Below are positions 1 to 7,197 of a stretch of DNA of 19,649 nt, piece after piece. The first letter of the stretch is position 1. Each line of letters opens with the position of its first letter. The stretch covers positions 1 to 19,649 of the forward strand of contig JAFADG010000060.1 of NCBI GenBank assembly GCA_023425025.1, in the 5' to 3' direction. The notes beneath the pieces were generated by a model. The model did no database searches. It was not told the origin of the DNA and was given only the letters and a program-made list of their open reading frames with translations. Made by a program: the position numbers and the translations under genes. The stretch comes from Bacillota bacterium (GTDB lineage: Bacteria > Bacillota > Clostridia > Christensenellales > Aristaeellaceae).

Positions 1-14
1 GCGGTCTCATTTAA
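1..14 (+). repeat. Left inverted repeat of the IS (partial)
   Basis: GCGGTCTCATTTAA pairs with TTAAATGAGACTGC at 1261-1274 with a single mismatch. The outermost four bases expected from the right end (CAGG) lie outside the window. Confidence 0.75.
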
Positions 15-113
15 AAAAGGCAGGGAAGATGTACATAACGGCAGAAAAGTGACCTAAAAGCCAAAAGGAGGGAAAGAGAGCAGAAGCGAATAAGAACCAA
101 GAGGTGAAGAGAG

Positions 114-1268
114 ATGAAAAAGAGAGAGCTACTGACAATATCGGAACTGGTACGCATCTGTGAAGAAGAGGTAAAGGATCCAAGACGGTCAAGCGGGAAC
201 CTGCGCCACAAGCTAGTGGACATACTCGTAATAGCATTATTGGGGGTAATATGCGGCTGTGAGGAATGGATAGAGATTGAGGACTACGGCATCGCAAAAG
301 AAGAATGGCTCCGGCAATACCTGGAGTTGCCCAATGGCGTTCCCAGCAATGATACGTATCGCAGGGTGTTTGAACGAATTGAACCTGCGCAATTGGAAGC
401 GGCCTATCGTAAATGGGTGCTTCCTTATGTGGGAGGATGTTATAACAAGCAAATCGCCATCGATGGCAAAACGATCTGCGGGGCGAGCAACCAGCGAGAA
501 GAAGGAAAGCTGCATATTGTAAGCGCGTGGGTCAAAGAAGATAAAATAACGCTGGGACAGCTCAAAACGAGCGAGAAGAGCAACGAAATCACCACTATTC
601 CGGAATTGCTGGATATGCTGGATGTGAAGGGCGCTGCAATCACCATAGATGCTATGGGTTGCCAAACAGCCATTGCAGAAAAGATTATCAGCAAAGAGGC
701 TCAATACGTATTGGCGGTAAAGCAAAACCAAGGCAACCTGTATGAGGCAATGGTGGAATACTTTCAATGGGCGCAGGATGAGCCGTCCGAACGAGCCCAA
801 TTGTCCAGATATGTTTATGAAGAGCATGAGCATGGCAGACATTGCAAACGAATTGTTGAGGTGACAAACGATACGGGTTGGTACACATCGAAAAAAGAAT
901 GGAAACAGCTTACTTCCATGATCCGAGTGATTCGTAAAAGTGAACGAGATGGAGTTCCCTCTGTGGAACACGCTTATTATATCAGCAGTGCGGCTTGGGA
1001 CGCAAACCGCTTTGCCCAACTGATCCAAGGCCATTGGAGCATAGAAAACAGCCTGCATTGGTCGTTGGATGTTACTTATCATGAGGATGACAGCCAAATT
1101 CATACAGGGCATGCACCTGAAAACTTGTCCCTTGTGAGAAAAATCGCCAAATTCCTCCTGCAAGCTGAGAATTCTTTCAAAGGCAGTGCAAATCGCAAGT
1201 CCAAACGTGCTTCTTATATGAACGATTATGCCGCTAAAGTCATCGGTCTTGATAAATCTCTTAAATGA
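114..1268 (+). CDS. ISAs1-family DDE transposase
   Basis: The 384-aa protein is full length for ISAs1-type (H-repeat-associated) transposases, which cut and rejoin DNA at the ends of their own element. The N-terminal ~90 residues match the helical domain that precedes the catalytic domain in this family (for example NGVPSNDTYRRVF). The catalytic triad can be placed at Asp117 (in IAIDGKT), Asp179 (in ITIDAMGCQ) and Glu311 (in HWSIENSLHWSLDV, followed by HEDDSQ). The start at 114 has a GAGGTG ribosome binding site at 101-106. No frameshift or internal stop is present, so the transposase looks intact. A large antisense reading frame over the same stretch is a shadow. Confidence 0.95.
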   Translation: MKKRELLTISELVRICEEEVKDPRRSSGNLRHKLVDILVIALLGVICGCEEWIEIEDYGIAKEEWLRQYLELPNGVPSNDTYRRVFERIEPAQLEAAYRKWVLPYVGGCYNKQIAIDGKTICGASNQREEGKLHIVSAWVKEDKITLGQLKTSEKSNEITTIPELLDMLDVKGAAITIDAMGCQTAIAEKIISKEAQYVLAVKQNQGNLYEAMVEYFQWAQDEPSERAQLSRYVYEEHEHGRHCKRIVEVTNDTGWYTSKKEWKQLTSMIRVIRKSERDGVPSVEHAYYISSAAWDANRFAQLIQGHWSIENSLHWSLDVTYHEDDSQIHTGHAPENLSLVRKIAKFLLQAENSFKGSANRKSKRASYMNDYAAKVIGLDKSLK

Positions 1269-1278
1269 GACTGCCCTG
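1261..1278 (-). repeat. Right inverted repeat of the IS
   Basis: TTAAATGAGACTGCCCTG mirrors the left end. The TGA stop codon of the transposase (1266-1268) lies inside this repeat, so the coding region runs into the terminal repeat. Confidence 0.8.
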
Positions 1279-1297
1279 GCTGCGCCCGCCCTCCCGC

Positions 1298-1326
1298 TTG
1301 GCACGCTCCGCTTTTCGTGTTATGAT
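1298..1326 (+). promoter_or_regulatory. Sigma-A-type promoter of the nitroreductase gene
   Basis: TTGGCA (1298-1303) and TATGAT (1321-1326) are separated by exactly 17 nt, about 30 nt before the start codon. The promoter lies just outside the right end of the IS. Confidence 0.7.
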
Positions 1327-1354
1327 GGTCAAAACGCGAAACAGGAGGGCTTTT

Positions 1355-1882
1355 ATGGACGTTTTGCAGGCCATCGCCCGGCGCCACAGCTACCGGGGCG
1401 CTTTCAAGCATATCAAGGTTCCCAGGGAGGACCTGAACAAAATCGTATCCGCCGGCATACAGGCCCCTTCCGGCTGCAACCGGCAGACCACCAGCTTTGC
1501 CATCGTGGACGACCCGGCGCTTTTGCAGGGCCTGGCCGCGCTGGTGCCCAAAACCTGCGTGAAAACCGCCTCCGCAGTCATCGCGGTCATCAGCAAAAAA
1601 GACCCCTGCTACCGGGAGATGGCCTTTGACGTGCAGGACTATTCCGCCGCGGTCCAGAACATGCTGCTGGCCATCACCGCCATGGGCTACGCCTCCGTCT
1701 GGCTGGACGGCGTATTGCACCATAACGGGATAGATGAAAAAATTGCCCAGCTTTTGCGCCTGCCAAAAGACCAGCACATGGCCGTGTCGGCAATCCTGCC
1801 CATCGGCGTGCCGGAAGAGGCGGGGGAGCAAAACGAAAGGCTGCCCTTTGAGGAAAGGGCCTGGTATAACGTGCGTTCATAA
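1355..1882 (+). CDS. Nitroreductase family protein (FMN-dependent oxidoreductase)
   Basis: The 175-aa protein belongs to the compact nitroreductase family, FMN enzymes that use NAD(P)H to reduce nitro-aromatics, quinones or flavins; the substrate cannot be told from sequence. Family marks are the N-terminal AIARRHSYRGAF segment (usually RRSxRxF), IQAPSGCNRQTTSFAIV near residues 35-51 for FMN binding, and AVQNMLLAITAMGYASVWLD in the middle. The ATG at 1355 is chosen because AGGAGG lies at 1343-1348 and a promoter lies directly upstream. The upstream in-frame ATG at 1265 would begin inside the IS end and precede the promoter. The gene stands alone and ends at a terminator. Confidence 0.88.
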   Translation: MDVLQAIARRHSYRGAFKHIKVPREDLNKIVSAGIQAPSGCNRQTTSFAIVDDPALLQGLAALVPKTCVKTASAVIAVISKKDPCYREMAFDVQDYSAAVQNMLLAITAMGYASVWLDGVLHHNGIDEKIAQLLRLPKDQHMAVSAILPIGVPEEAGEQNERLPFEERAWYNVRS

Positions 1883-1890
1883 CGGACATC

Positions 1891-1932
1891 AAAAACGGCT
1901 CCCGGCGCGCAACCATTGCCGGTAGCCGTTTT
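1891..1932 (+). terminator. Intrinsic terminator after the nitroreductase gene
   Basis: AAAACGGCTCCCGGC and GCCGGTAGCCGTTTT form a long stem with one mismatch around a loop of about 12 nt. The A-run before and T-run after make it usable in both directions. Confidence 0.8.
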
Positions 1933-1996
1933 AATGCTTATGCAAGGCTTGGCCAATCGCGTATCACGTATCCTTGGCCGCATGCGAGCGGTAGAA

Positions 1997-2107
1997 TAGG
2001 AGGCGCGCAGCGCCGGATATGAGGTGCTTAGTTACGCTTATCGAGCCCCGGCTTGGCACCTCATCAGTCGCCTTCGGCGACAGCTTCCCCTCAAGGGGAA
2101 GCCTCTG
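1997..2107 (-). repeat. Interspersed palindromic repeat, copy 1
   Basis: Read on the minus strand this stretch has four small dyads in a row: CTTCCCC/GGGGAAG, GTCGCC-GAA-GGCGAC, GATGAGGT...ACCTCAT, and GGCGC-T-GCGCGCC. A second copy in the opposite orientation lies at 10835-10946. It shares GACTGATGAGGT, GATAAGCG and CCGGCGCTGCGCGCC. Both copies lie between convergent genes. Confidence 0.8.
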
Positions 2108-2186
2108 CATGCTTGATGCAATCCTATTCTCAGAGCAGTATCACAGTTCTTTTCATTATGATTATTTATACAAGTATACCATTTCT

Positions 2187-2753
2187 TCAATTTCCGTACA
2201 GCCCTGACAGCGTTCCGTACTGCAGAATGTGCCCTTCCATGGCTTTCAGAAGCTCCCTTTTTCCCGCGCTGCTTTCAAGGGTCAAAAGGCAGTCCAGCAC
2301 ATAGACCCTGAACACGTATTCATGCATGCCAAAGGGCGGCTTCGGCCCGCGGTAATAGTGCTTCCCGCCGTAATCGCTGCGGCCCTGCACCGCGCCAGGC
2401 AGGGAGGATACGGCTTCGCCCTTTTCCACGCCTTCGGGAATGGTGGTAACGGCCGCCGGCACGTTCCACAGGACCCAATGGTTGTACGCGCCGATGGGGT
2501 GATCCAGGTCATCCATCACCACGGCGATGGAAACGGCCTTTTCATCAAGCGCTGTGAAACTCAACTCCGGCGAAAGGTCTTCCCCCCGGCCGGTATATCG
2601 ATCAGGTATCATTTCCCCGTTTTGAAAGGCCGTGCTGGTGATAGTGAGGTTTTTTTCAGGGTATTCGATACCGGCCCGGAGGCCGCGCTGCCAGAGTACA
2701 AATATCCCCAGCAAAACGACTGCGATGCCCAAAATGTTCAGTGCGGTTCTCAT
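2187..2753 (-). CDS. PEBP family (YbhB/YbcL-type) protein, membrane-anchored
   Basis: The 188-aa protein starts with a hydrophobic segment (about residues 5-21) that would act as an uncleaved anchor or signal. A phosphatidylethanolamine-binding-protein fold follows. Family motifs are DDLDHPIGAYNHWVLWNVPA (81-100) and GRSDYGGKHYYRGPKPPFG (124-142), followed by HEYVFRVYVLD. Bacterial PEBP proteins bind small anionic ligands; their biological role is mostly unknown. The start codon is 3 nt beyond the stop of the PadR gene, so the two are co-transcribed and probably translationally coupled. This makes it a likely target of that regulator. No clear terminator follows. Confidence 0.88.
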   Translation of the reverse strand: MRTALNILGIAVVLLGIFVLWQRGLRAGIEYPEKNLTITSTAFQNGEMIPDRYTGRGEDLSPELSFTALDEKAVSIAVVMDDLDHPIGAYNHWVLWNVPAAVTTIPEGVEKGEAVSSLPGAVQGRSDYGGKHYYRGPKPPFGMHEYVFRVYVLDCLLTLESSAGKRELLKAMEGHILQYGTLSGLYGN

Positions 2754-2756
2754 TGC

Positions 2757-3341
2757 TTATCCTTCCTTATCCGCTTGCTCCTTGCCGTCCTTCAGCTCCC
2801 GCATGCATTCCTGCGCCCAGCTTAATAAAAGCCTGTTGGTCTTGTTGACGCGTTTTACAATAAACCATAGATACTGTTCCTGCTCTATACCCATTTCCCC
2901 GTTTAGAAAGCGGCCCTTCAGCTCCTGGAAGGCGGATACTTCCCTGTCCATGGCCTCCATGGCCCTTTGCCGGTCCTCCATAAACAGTTGCAGCTGTTCC
3001 CTGACATGACCCGCGCCCATATCCGCCGCGAAAAACAGCCGCAGCATAAACGCGTCGCGCTTTGGGGAAACAAACGCACCCGGCGTCTTCAAAAGCCAGG
3101 ATGAAAACGCCTGCCGTCCGCTGCCGGTGATGGCGTATTCCCTTTTGTCCGGTCTGTCGTCCTGCAGGAGCACCCGCGACGACACCAGGCCGTCTTTTTC
3201 CAGGGCGTTCAGCTCCCGGTAGATCTGGCTCAGGCTCGCGGTCCACACATTGTTCAGCGTCCTGTCGAACAGCTTTTTCAAATGATAGCCGGTCAGCGGC
3301 GCGTTCTTTAACAGCCCCAGGATTCCATGGCGCAGGGACAT
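2757..3341 (-). CDS. PadR family transcriptional regulator
   Basis: The 194-aa protein has the PadR winged-helix domain in its first ~75 residues (MSLRHGILGLLKNAPLTGYHLKK, then SQIYRELNALEKDGLVSS and a REYAITGSGRQAF wing). A helical C-terminal domain (about 85-190) of the Vir_act_alpha_C type serves dimerisation. PadR proteins usually repress their own operon or a neighbour and respond to toxic small molecules. The start at 3341 has GGAGGG at 3349-3354. It is the first gene of a two-gene operon with the PEBP gene. An inverted repeat overlapping its promoter suggests self-regulation; the ligand is unknown. Confidence 0.92.
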   Translation of the reverse strand: MSLRHGILGLLKNAPLTGYHLKKLFDRTLNNVWTASLSQIYRELNALEKDGLVSSRVLLQDDRPDKREYAITGSGRQAFSSWLLKTPGAFVSPKRDAFMLRLFFAADMGAGHVREQLQLFMEDRQRAMEAMDREVSAFQELKGRFLNGEMGIEQEQYLWFIVKRVNKTNRLLLSWAQECMRELKDGKEQADKEG

Positions 3342-3370
3342 GGCGTTTCCCTCCGTGGAAGAGTTATATT

Positions 3371-3410
3371 CAACATGTTATATATTATTCCACATGTTGA
3401 GTAATGTCAA
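3371..3410 (-). promoter_or_regulatory. padR promoter with overlapping operator-like dyad
   Basis: On the minus strand TTGACA (3405-3410) and TAATAT (3382-3387) are 17 nt apart. The dyad CAACATGT (3371-3378) / ACATGTTG (3392-3399) brackets the -10 box, with one arm in the spacer and the other just downstream. ATGT...ACAT half-sites are typical of PadR operators, though the published spacing is shorter (8 nt) than the 13 nt here. Binding by this PadR is inferred. Confidence 0.65.
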
Positions 3411-3616
3411 GCGGTTTTTCCCAGCCCAGCCGCTGATGGCAGCGTTTTTGGTTTGCGCCGTGTGCGCCGGCGCAGGGGAAAATCTCAAGCATTTCTGCAT
3501 ATCCGCTAACACAGAATATATATAATAACAATGCGTGCAGGATTTTGACCGGGCTTACATGGCACGCACAAAAATATAACAGAATTCTTACATTCAGCGC
3601 TTCTTACCGCTATCCA
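3411..3616. other. Intergenic stretch between divergent operons
   Basis: Between the padR promoter and the ABC operon promoter I see no supported gene, long repeat or terminator. Reading frames here are short and lack ribosome binding sites. Confidence 0.5.
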
Positions 3617-3645
3617 TTGACAGATTTGTTCACCGTCACTATAAT
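3617..3645 (+). promoter_or_regulatory. Consensus sigma-A promoter of the ABC importer operon
   Basis: TTGACA (3617-3622), a 17-nt spacer, and TATAAT (3640-3645) match the consensus exactly. The predicted leader is about 115 nt before the first start codon at 3767. A perfect promoter for an importer implies control by a repressor or at a later step, but no clear operator was recognised. Confidence 0.8.
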
Positions 3646-3766
3646 GGATGATGAAAGGAACCGTTCATTGTGCAAGGTGAATAAACAAGGACTGGTGGCA
3701 TGCTGTCGGCACTGACCGAAAGCAGGCTGGTTTTGTATGCCTTCCATGTCGAGGAGAGGAAACATT

Positions 3767-4681
3767 ATGGATTTACCCCGTTCCCTGAAAAGCGTTGCGC
3801 GCGCCCCGCGCAAAAAACCCGGAAGCCTGTTTTCCTATATAGAACCCTACCTTTTCCTTGTGCCGGCCCTGGTCGTATTTATTTGCTTTTTGTATTTTCC
3901 TTTTATCAAAACCATCTATTTAAGCCTGTTCCTGACCAACAAATACGGCCAGGCCAAGGTTTTTGTGGACTTCAAAAATTATCTGGACATATTCAAAGCC
4001 GATTCGCCTTTCTGGCAAAGCCTTGTGGTCACCTTTGAATTCGTGTTCCTGGTGGCCCTGGGCGGCCTGATCGTCGGCCTGATCACCAGTTTGCTCACCG
4101 AAAAAAAATATCCCGGCAACACCTTTGCCTGCGCCGTATACGCCATGCCGGTAGCCATCGCCTCCGCCGCGGCCTCCATGGCCTTTAAAATGATACTGCA
4201 CCCCACCAACGGCTTGCTGAACATACTGCTGGGCACGCAGATCAACTGGACGGGAGACGCCCGGTTTGCGCTGTTCACCGTGGCGGCCATGACGGTGTGG
4301 CTCACCTCTGGTATCAACTTCATCTTTTTAAGCTCGGGGCTGCGCAACATACCGGGGGAATTGTACGAAAGCGCCTCCCTGGACGGGGCGGGGTACTTTA
4401 AAAGGCTGCGGCACGTTACGCTGCCCTGCCTGTCGCCCACGCTGTTTTTCCAGATCATTATCAACATCATCGGCGCGTTCCAGTCCTTCAGCCAGATCAA
4501 GCTGCTGACCCAGGGCGGGCCGGGGGAGGCCACCAACGTCATCGTGCACGCCATCTACCGGGACGCGTTCTTCAACTTCCGCTTTGGCACCGCGGCCGCC
4601 AGGTCCGTGATCCTGTTTGCCATCGTGCTGTGCATCACGCTCGTCCAATTCAGCATGGAGAAAAGGAGCGTGCATTACTGA
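3767..4681 (+). CDS. Carbohydrate ABC transporter permease (UgpA/MalF-type)
   Basis: The 304-aa integral membrane protein is the first permease of a sugar or glycerol-phosphate type importer. It has a first membrane segment at YLFLVPALVVFICFLYFPF and further hydrophobic helices through the chain. The cytoplasmic EAA loop that docks the ATPase reads ESASLDGAGYFKRLRHVTLP. Its length is typical of the family. The ATG at 3767 is chosen because GAGGAGAGG lies at 3751-3759; an upstream in-frame ATG at 3737 has no such site. The stop overlaps the next start by one base (TGATG). The substrate is not determinable from sequence alone. Confidence 0.92.
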   Translation: MDLPRSLKSVARAPRKKPGSLFSYIEPYLFLVPALVVFICFLYFPFIKTIYLSLFLTNKYGQAKVFVDFKNYLDIFKADSPFWQSLVVTFEFVFLVALGGLIVGLITSLLTEKKYPGNTFACAVYAMPVAIASAAASMAFKMILHPTNGLLNILLGTQINWTGDARFALFTVAAMTVWLTSGINFIFLSSGLRNIPGELYESASLDGAGYFKRLRHVTLPCLSPTLFFQIIINIIGAFQSFSQIKLLTQGGPGEATNVIVHAIYRDAFFNFRFGTAAARSVILFAIVLCITLVQFSMEKRSVHY

Positions 4682-5517
4682 TGCAACACCGGGCTTTGAA
4701 AAAAACGGCCAGGAATATGGGCTCCTTTCTTCTGAACGTTCCACTGCTGGCGGTGATTCTGGTGCCGCTTTTGTACACGCTGCTCATCAGCATCATGCCG
4801 GCCAGCGAAATCTACAAAAACCGCCTGATCCCCTCGGCCATCCAGCTATCCAACTATGTGAAGGCGTTCACCAATCCCTCCTATCCGTTTGTGCGGTTCA
4901 TTTTCAACTCCCTGATTGTTTCCACCACCGTCATGCTGGGGCAGATGGTCACCTGCTCCATGGCCGCCTTCGCCTTCGCCTTTCTGGATTTCAAGGGCAA
5001 GAAGGTGCTGTTCATACTGATCCTGGCCACCATGATGGTACCGGCCGAGGCCACGATCATTGCCAACTACCTGTCCATCAGCTCCCTGGGCTGGCTGGAC
5101 ACCTACCAGGCGCTGATCCTGCCTTATTTGACCAGCGCCATGGGCATTTTCCTGCTGCGGCAGAACTACCTGACCTTTGCCAAGGAACTGCACGAGGCCG
5201 CCCGGCTGGATGGCTGCAGCAACGCCCGGTTCCTTGTTTCCGTGGTGGCGCCCCTTTCGCGCCCGGCCCTGGGCGCCCTTGGCGCCTACGTGTTTTTGAA
5301 CACCTGGAACCAGTACATGTGGCCCTTGCTGGTCACCAACACCGCAGCGCGCCGCACGGTTCAGATCGGCATCAGCATGCTCTACGACATCGACGCCGAA
5401 GCGCTGGGGCTGATGATGGCCGGCGTGGTCATCGTCATCGTGCCTTCGCTGTCCATTTTCATCTTCATGCAAAAGCAGCTCATCAACGGCCTGATGGCAG
5501 GCGCGGTGAAAGGCTGA
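4681..5517 (+). CDS. Carbohydrate ABC transporter permease (UgpE/MalG-type)
   Basis: The 278-aa partner permease follows directly, its ATG overlapping the stop codon of the first permease by one base, with AAAAGGAG upstream (4661-4668). Hydrophobic segments run from residue ~14. The EAA loop reads KELHEAARLDGCSNARFLVSVVAP. A typical C-terminal permease end (FIFMQKQLINGLMAGAVKG) matches this family. Together the two permeases form the membrane channel of a type I importer. An ATPase subunit is not encoded in the operon, so a shared MsmX/UgpC-like ATPase from elsewhere is inferred. Confidence 0.92.
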   Translation: MQHRALKKTARNMGSFLLNVPLLAVILVPLLYTLLISIMPASEIYKNRLIPSAIQLSNYVKAFTNPSYPFVRFIFNSLIVSTTVMLGQMVTCSMAAFAFAFLDFKGKKVLFILILATMMVPAEATIIANYLSISSLGWLDTYQALILPYLTSAMGIFLLRQNYLTFAKELHEAARLDGCSNARFLVSVVAPLSRPALGALGAYVFLNTWNQYMWPLLVTNTAARRTVQIGISMLYDIDAEALGLMMAGVVIVIVPSLSIFIFMQKQLINGLMAGAVKG

Positions 5518-5577
5518 CAAACGATGATGACGCGCACCCGCGCGTATCAAATAATCATAGGACAAGGAGTACACCAA

Positions 5578-6903
5578 ATGAAGAAGCTTCTTTCCCTTAT
5601 CATGGCCCTGCTGATGGTTCTGTCCCTCGTCCCTGCGGCGCTGGCGGAAGCGCCGGTGGAAATCGTGTTCTGGCATTCCATGGGTGGCGTCAACGGCGAA
5701 GCCATCACTGCCCTGGTAGACGGCTTCAACACGGCCAACGCAGGCAAGATCAAGGTCAATGTGGAATACCAGGGCACCTATGACGACGCTATCAACAAGA
5801 TCAAGGCCGCCGGCATGAGCGCGCTGCCCTGCGACGTGGTGCAGGTGTACGACATCGGCAGCCGTTTCATGATCGACAGCGGCTGGGCCAAGCCCATGCA
5901 GGAGTTCATCGACGCCTCCGGCTATGACATCTCCCAGATCGAGCCCAACATCGCCGCCTACTACACCATCGAGGGCAAGCTCTACTCCATGCCCTTCAAC
6001 AGCTCCACGCCCCTTTTGTACTACAACAAGACCGCCTTTGAAAAAGCCGGCCTGGACCCCAACACAGCCCCCAAAAACTTTGACGAGATCGTGGAATTCG
6101 CCCAGAAGCTGACCATTAAGGACGATGCCGGCAACATCACCCAGCGCGGTTTCGGCATGGGCAACTACGGCTGGTTCTTTGAACAGTGGATCGGCAAAAT
6201 GGGCAAGCAGTATGTGGACAACAACAATGGCCGCGGCGAAGCTGCCGCCACCAAGGTTGTGTTCGACGAGAACGGCGCTGCCAAAGACATACTGAACACC
6301 TGGAAAAAACTGATCGACGACGGCACCATCACCTACCTGAACAAGGGCAACAACGACGCCAAGGCAGCCTTCATCAGCGGCCAGATTGCCATGACCATGG
6401 AATCCACCGCGGCCTTGAAGTCCCTGCTTACCAACGTGGGCGATTCCTTTGAAATCGGCACCGGCTTCTTCCCCAACATCAACGCGGACGATGTGGGCGG
6501 CGTTTCCATCGGCGGCGGCTCCCTGTGGGCGCTTGCCAGCGGCAACGATGCCAAGCAGAACGCGGCCTGGGAATTCATCCAGTACATGATCGCCCCCGAA
6601 CAGCAGGCCGTCTGGAACGCCACCACCGGCTACTTCCCCATCACCGTGGCCACCCATGACCTGGATGCCTTCAAGGCGAACCTGGCCCAGTATCCCCAGT
6701 TCGGCACGGCCATCGAACAGCTCCACTCCACCGCTCCCCAGTATGCCGGCTCTCTGCTGAGCGTGTTCCCCGAAGCCCGCGCCCTGGTGGAAAGCTATAC
6801 CGAAAAGGTAGTCGGCGGCGAGCTTTCTGTGGACGAAGCGGTTGCGAAGCTGGCGGCGGACATCAACAGCGCCATCGAAATCTACAACCTGACCAACGAA
6901 TAA
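5578..6903 (+). CDS. ABC transporter extracellular solute-binding protein (UgpB-like)
   Basis: The 441-aa protein is the ligand-capturing subunit of the importer. Residues 1-23 (MKKLLSLIMALLMVLSLVPA, then ALA) form a signal peptide with an Ala-X-Ala cleavage site before EAPVEIVFWHS. There is no lipobox cysteine, which is unusual for a single-membrane bacterium where such proteins are normally lipid-anchored. Family marks are VEIVFWHSMGG, NSSTPLLYYNKTAFEKAGLD and GGVSIGGGSLWALASG, the last resembling glycerol-3-phosphate binding proteins. The start at 5578 has AAGGAG at 5564-5569; the upstream frame to 5524 lacks support. The gene ends the operon at a strong terminator. The ligand is uncertain. 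Confidence 0.92.
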   Translation: MKKLLSLIMALLMVLSLVPAALAEAPVEIVFWHSMGGVNGEAITALVDGFNTANAGKIKVNVEYQGTYDDAINKIKAAGMSALPCDVVQVYDIGSRFMIDSGWAKPMQEFIDASGYDISQIEPNIAAYYTIEGKLYSMPFNSSTPLLYYNKTAFEKAGLDPNTAPKNFDEIVEFAQKLTIKDDAGNITQRGFGMGNYGWFFEQWIGKMGKQYVDNNNGRGEAAATKVVFDENGAAKDILNTWKKLIDDGTITYLNKGNNDAKAAFISGQIAMTMESTAALKSLLTNVGDSFEIGTGFFPNINADDVGGVSIGGGSLWALASGNDAKQNAAWEFIQYMIAPEQQAVWNATTGYFPITVATHDLDAFKANLAQYPQFGTAIEQLHSTAPQYAGSLLSVFPEARALVESYTEKVVGGELSVDEAVAKLAADINSAIEIYNLTNE

Positions 6904-6919
6904 ACCGCTTCCGCGGTTT
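6902..6919 (+). other. Short hairpin straight after the binding-protein stop codon
   Basis: AAACCGC (6902-6908) and GCGGTTT (6913-6919) form a 7-bp stem with a TTCC loop, directly ahead of the main terminator. Confidence 0.5.
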
Positions 6920-6953
6920 CGAAGAAGTGGCTATGCCACTTCTTCGATTTTTT
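6920..6953 (+). terminator. Strong intrinsic terminator of the ABC operon
   Basis: CGAAGAAGTGGC (6920-6931) and GCCACTTCTTCG (6935-6946) form a 12-bp perfect stem with a 3-nt loop, followed by ATTTTTT. Confidence 0.92.
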
Positions 6954-6965
6954 CCCTCGCTCACC

Positions 6966-7088
6966 GCAAAAAGGCTTTGCCTTTTTGCAGCCGTTTGCTC
7001 GGGCAAGGAAAGCTTGCTGCGCAAGCGCCCCGCCCGGTCGGCAAAGCCATCCGATACGATTGCAAACGAGGGGCTTCGGCCCCTCGTT
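6966..7088. repeat. Cluster of three strong hairpins in a gene-free spacer
   Basis: Hairpin 1 is GCAAAAAGGC/GCCTTTTTGC (6966-6988), a 10-bp perfect stem with a TTT loop. Hairpin 2 is CGGGC..GCTTGC-TGC-GCAAGC..GCCCG (7000-7036). Hairpin 3 is a 10-bp stem closed by a C-TTCG-G tetraloop (7065-7088). None is followed by a T-run, so they are not obvious terminators. They could be palindromic repeat units or a structured RNA. Confidence 0.6.
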
Positions 7089-7197
7089 GCTCCCCAAGGT
7101 CCTGAACGAATCGTCCATCGGCACAGTACCGGTGGATCTTTTTATTTTTTGTTGTTTCGTATATACTATTGAAGATATTTGAATCCCGGAGGATACT

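Larger units (their letters stand above)
1..1278 (+). mobile_element. ISAs1-family insertion sequence, left tip cut off by the window edge
   Basis: The element carries one transposase gene and is bounded by inverted repeats. The right end (1261-1278) read on the minus strand is CAGGGCAGTCTCATTTAA. The first 14 bases of the window, GCGGTCTCATTTAA, match its inner part with one mismatch. By that alignment the left terminus lies about four bases before position 1. The target-site duplication therefore cannot be checked. The right end stops about 20 bp before the -35 box of the nitroreductase gene, so the insertion leaves that promoter intact. The family assignment comes from the transposase and the form of the ends. 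Confidence 0.85.

Noticed and set aside
237..1304. 355-aa minus-strand reading frame across the IS
   Set aside because: It is opposite the transposase and extends through the IS end; no family resemblance.
4846..6726. 626-aa antisense reading frame
   Set aside because: It is opposite two well-supported transporter genes, is extremely rich in Gly, His and Val in the way GC-rich shadow frames are, and has no ribosome binding site.
7139..7167. Promoter for the acetyltransferase gene
   Set aside because: TATACT at 7162-7167 is a fair -10 box, but no credible -35 lies at the right spacing.
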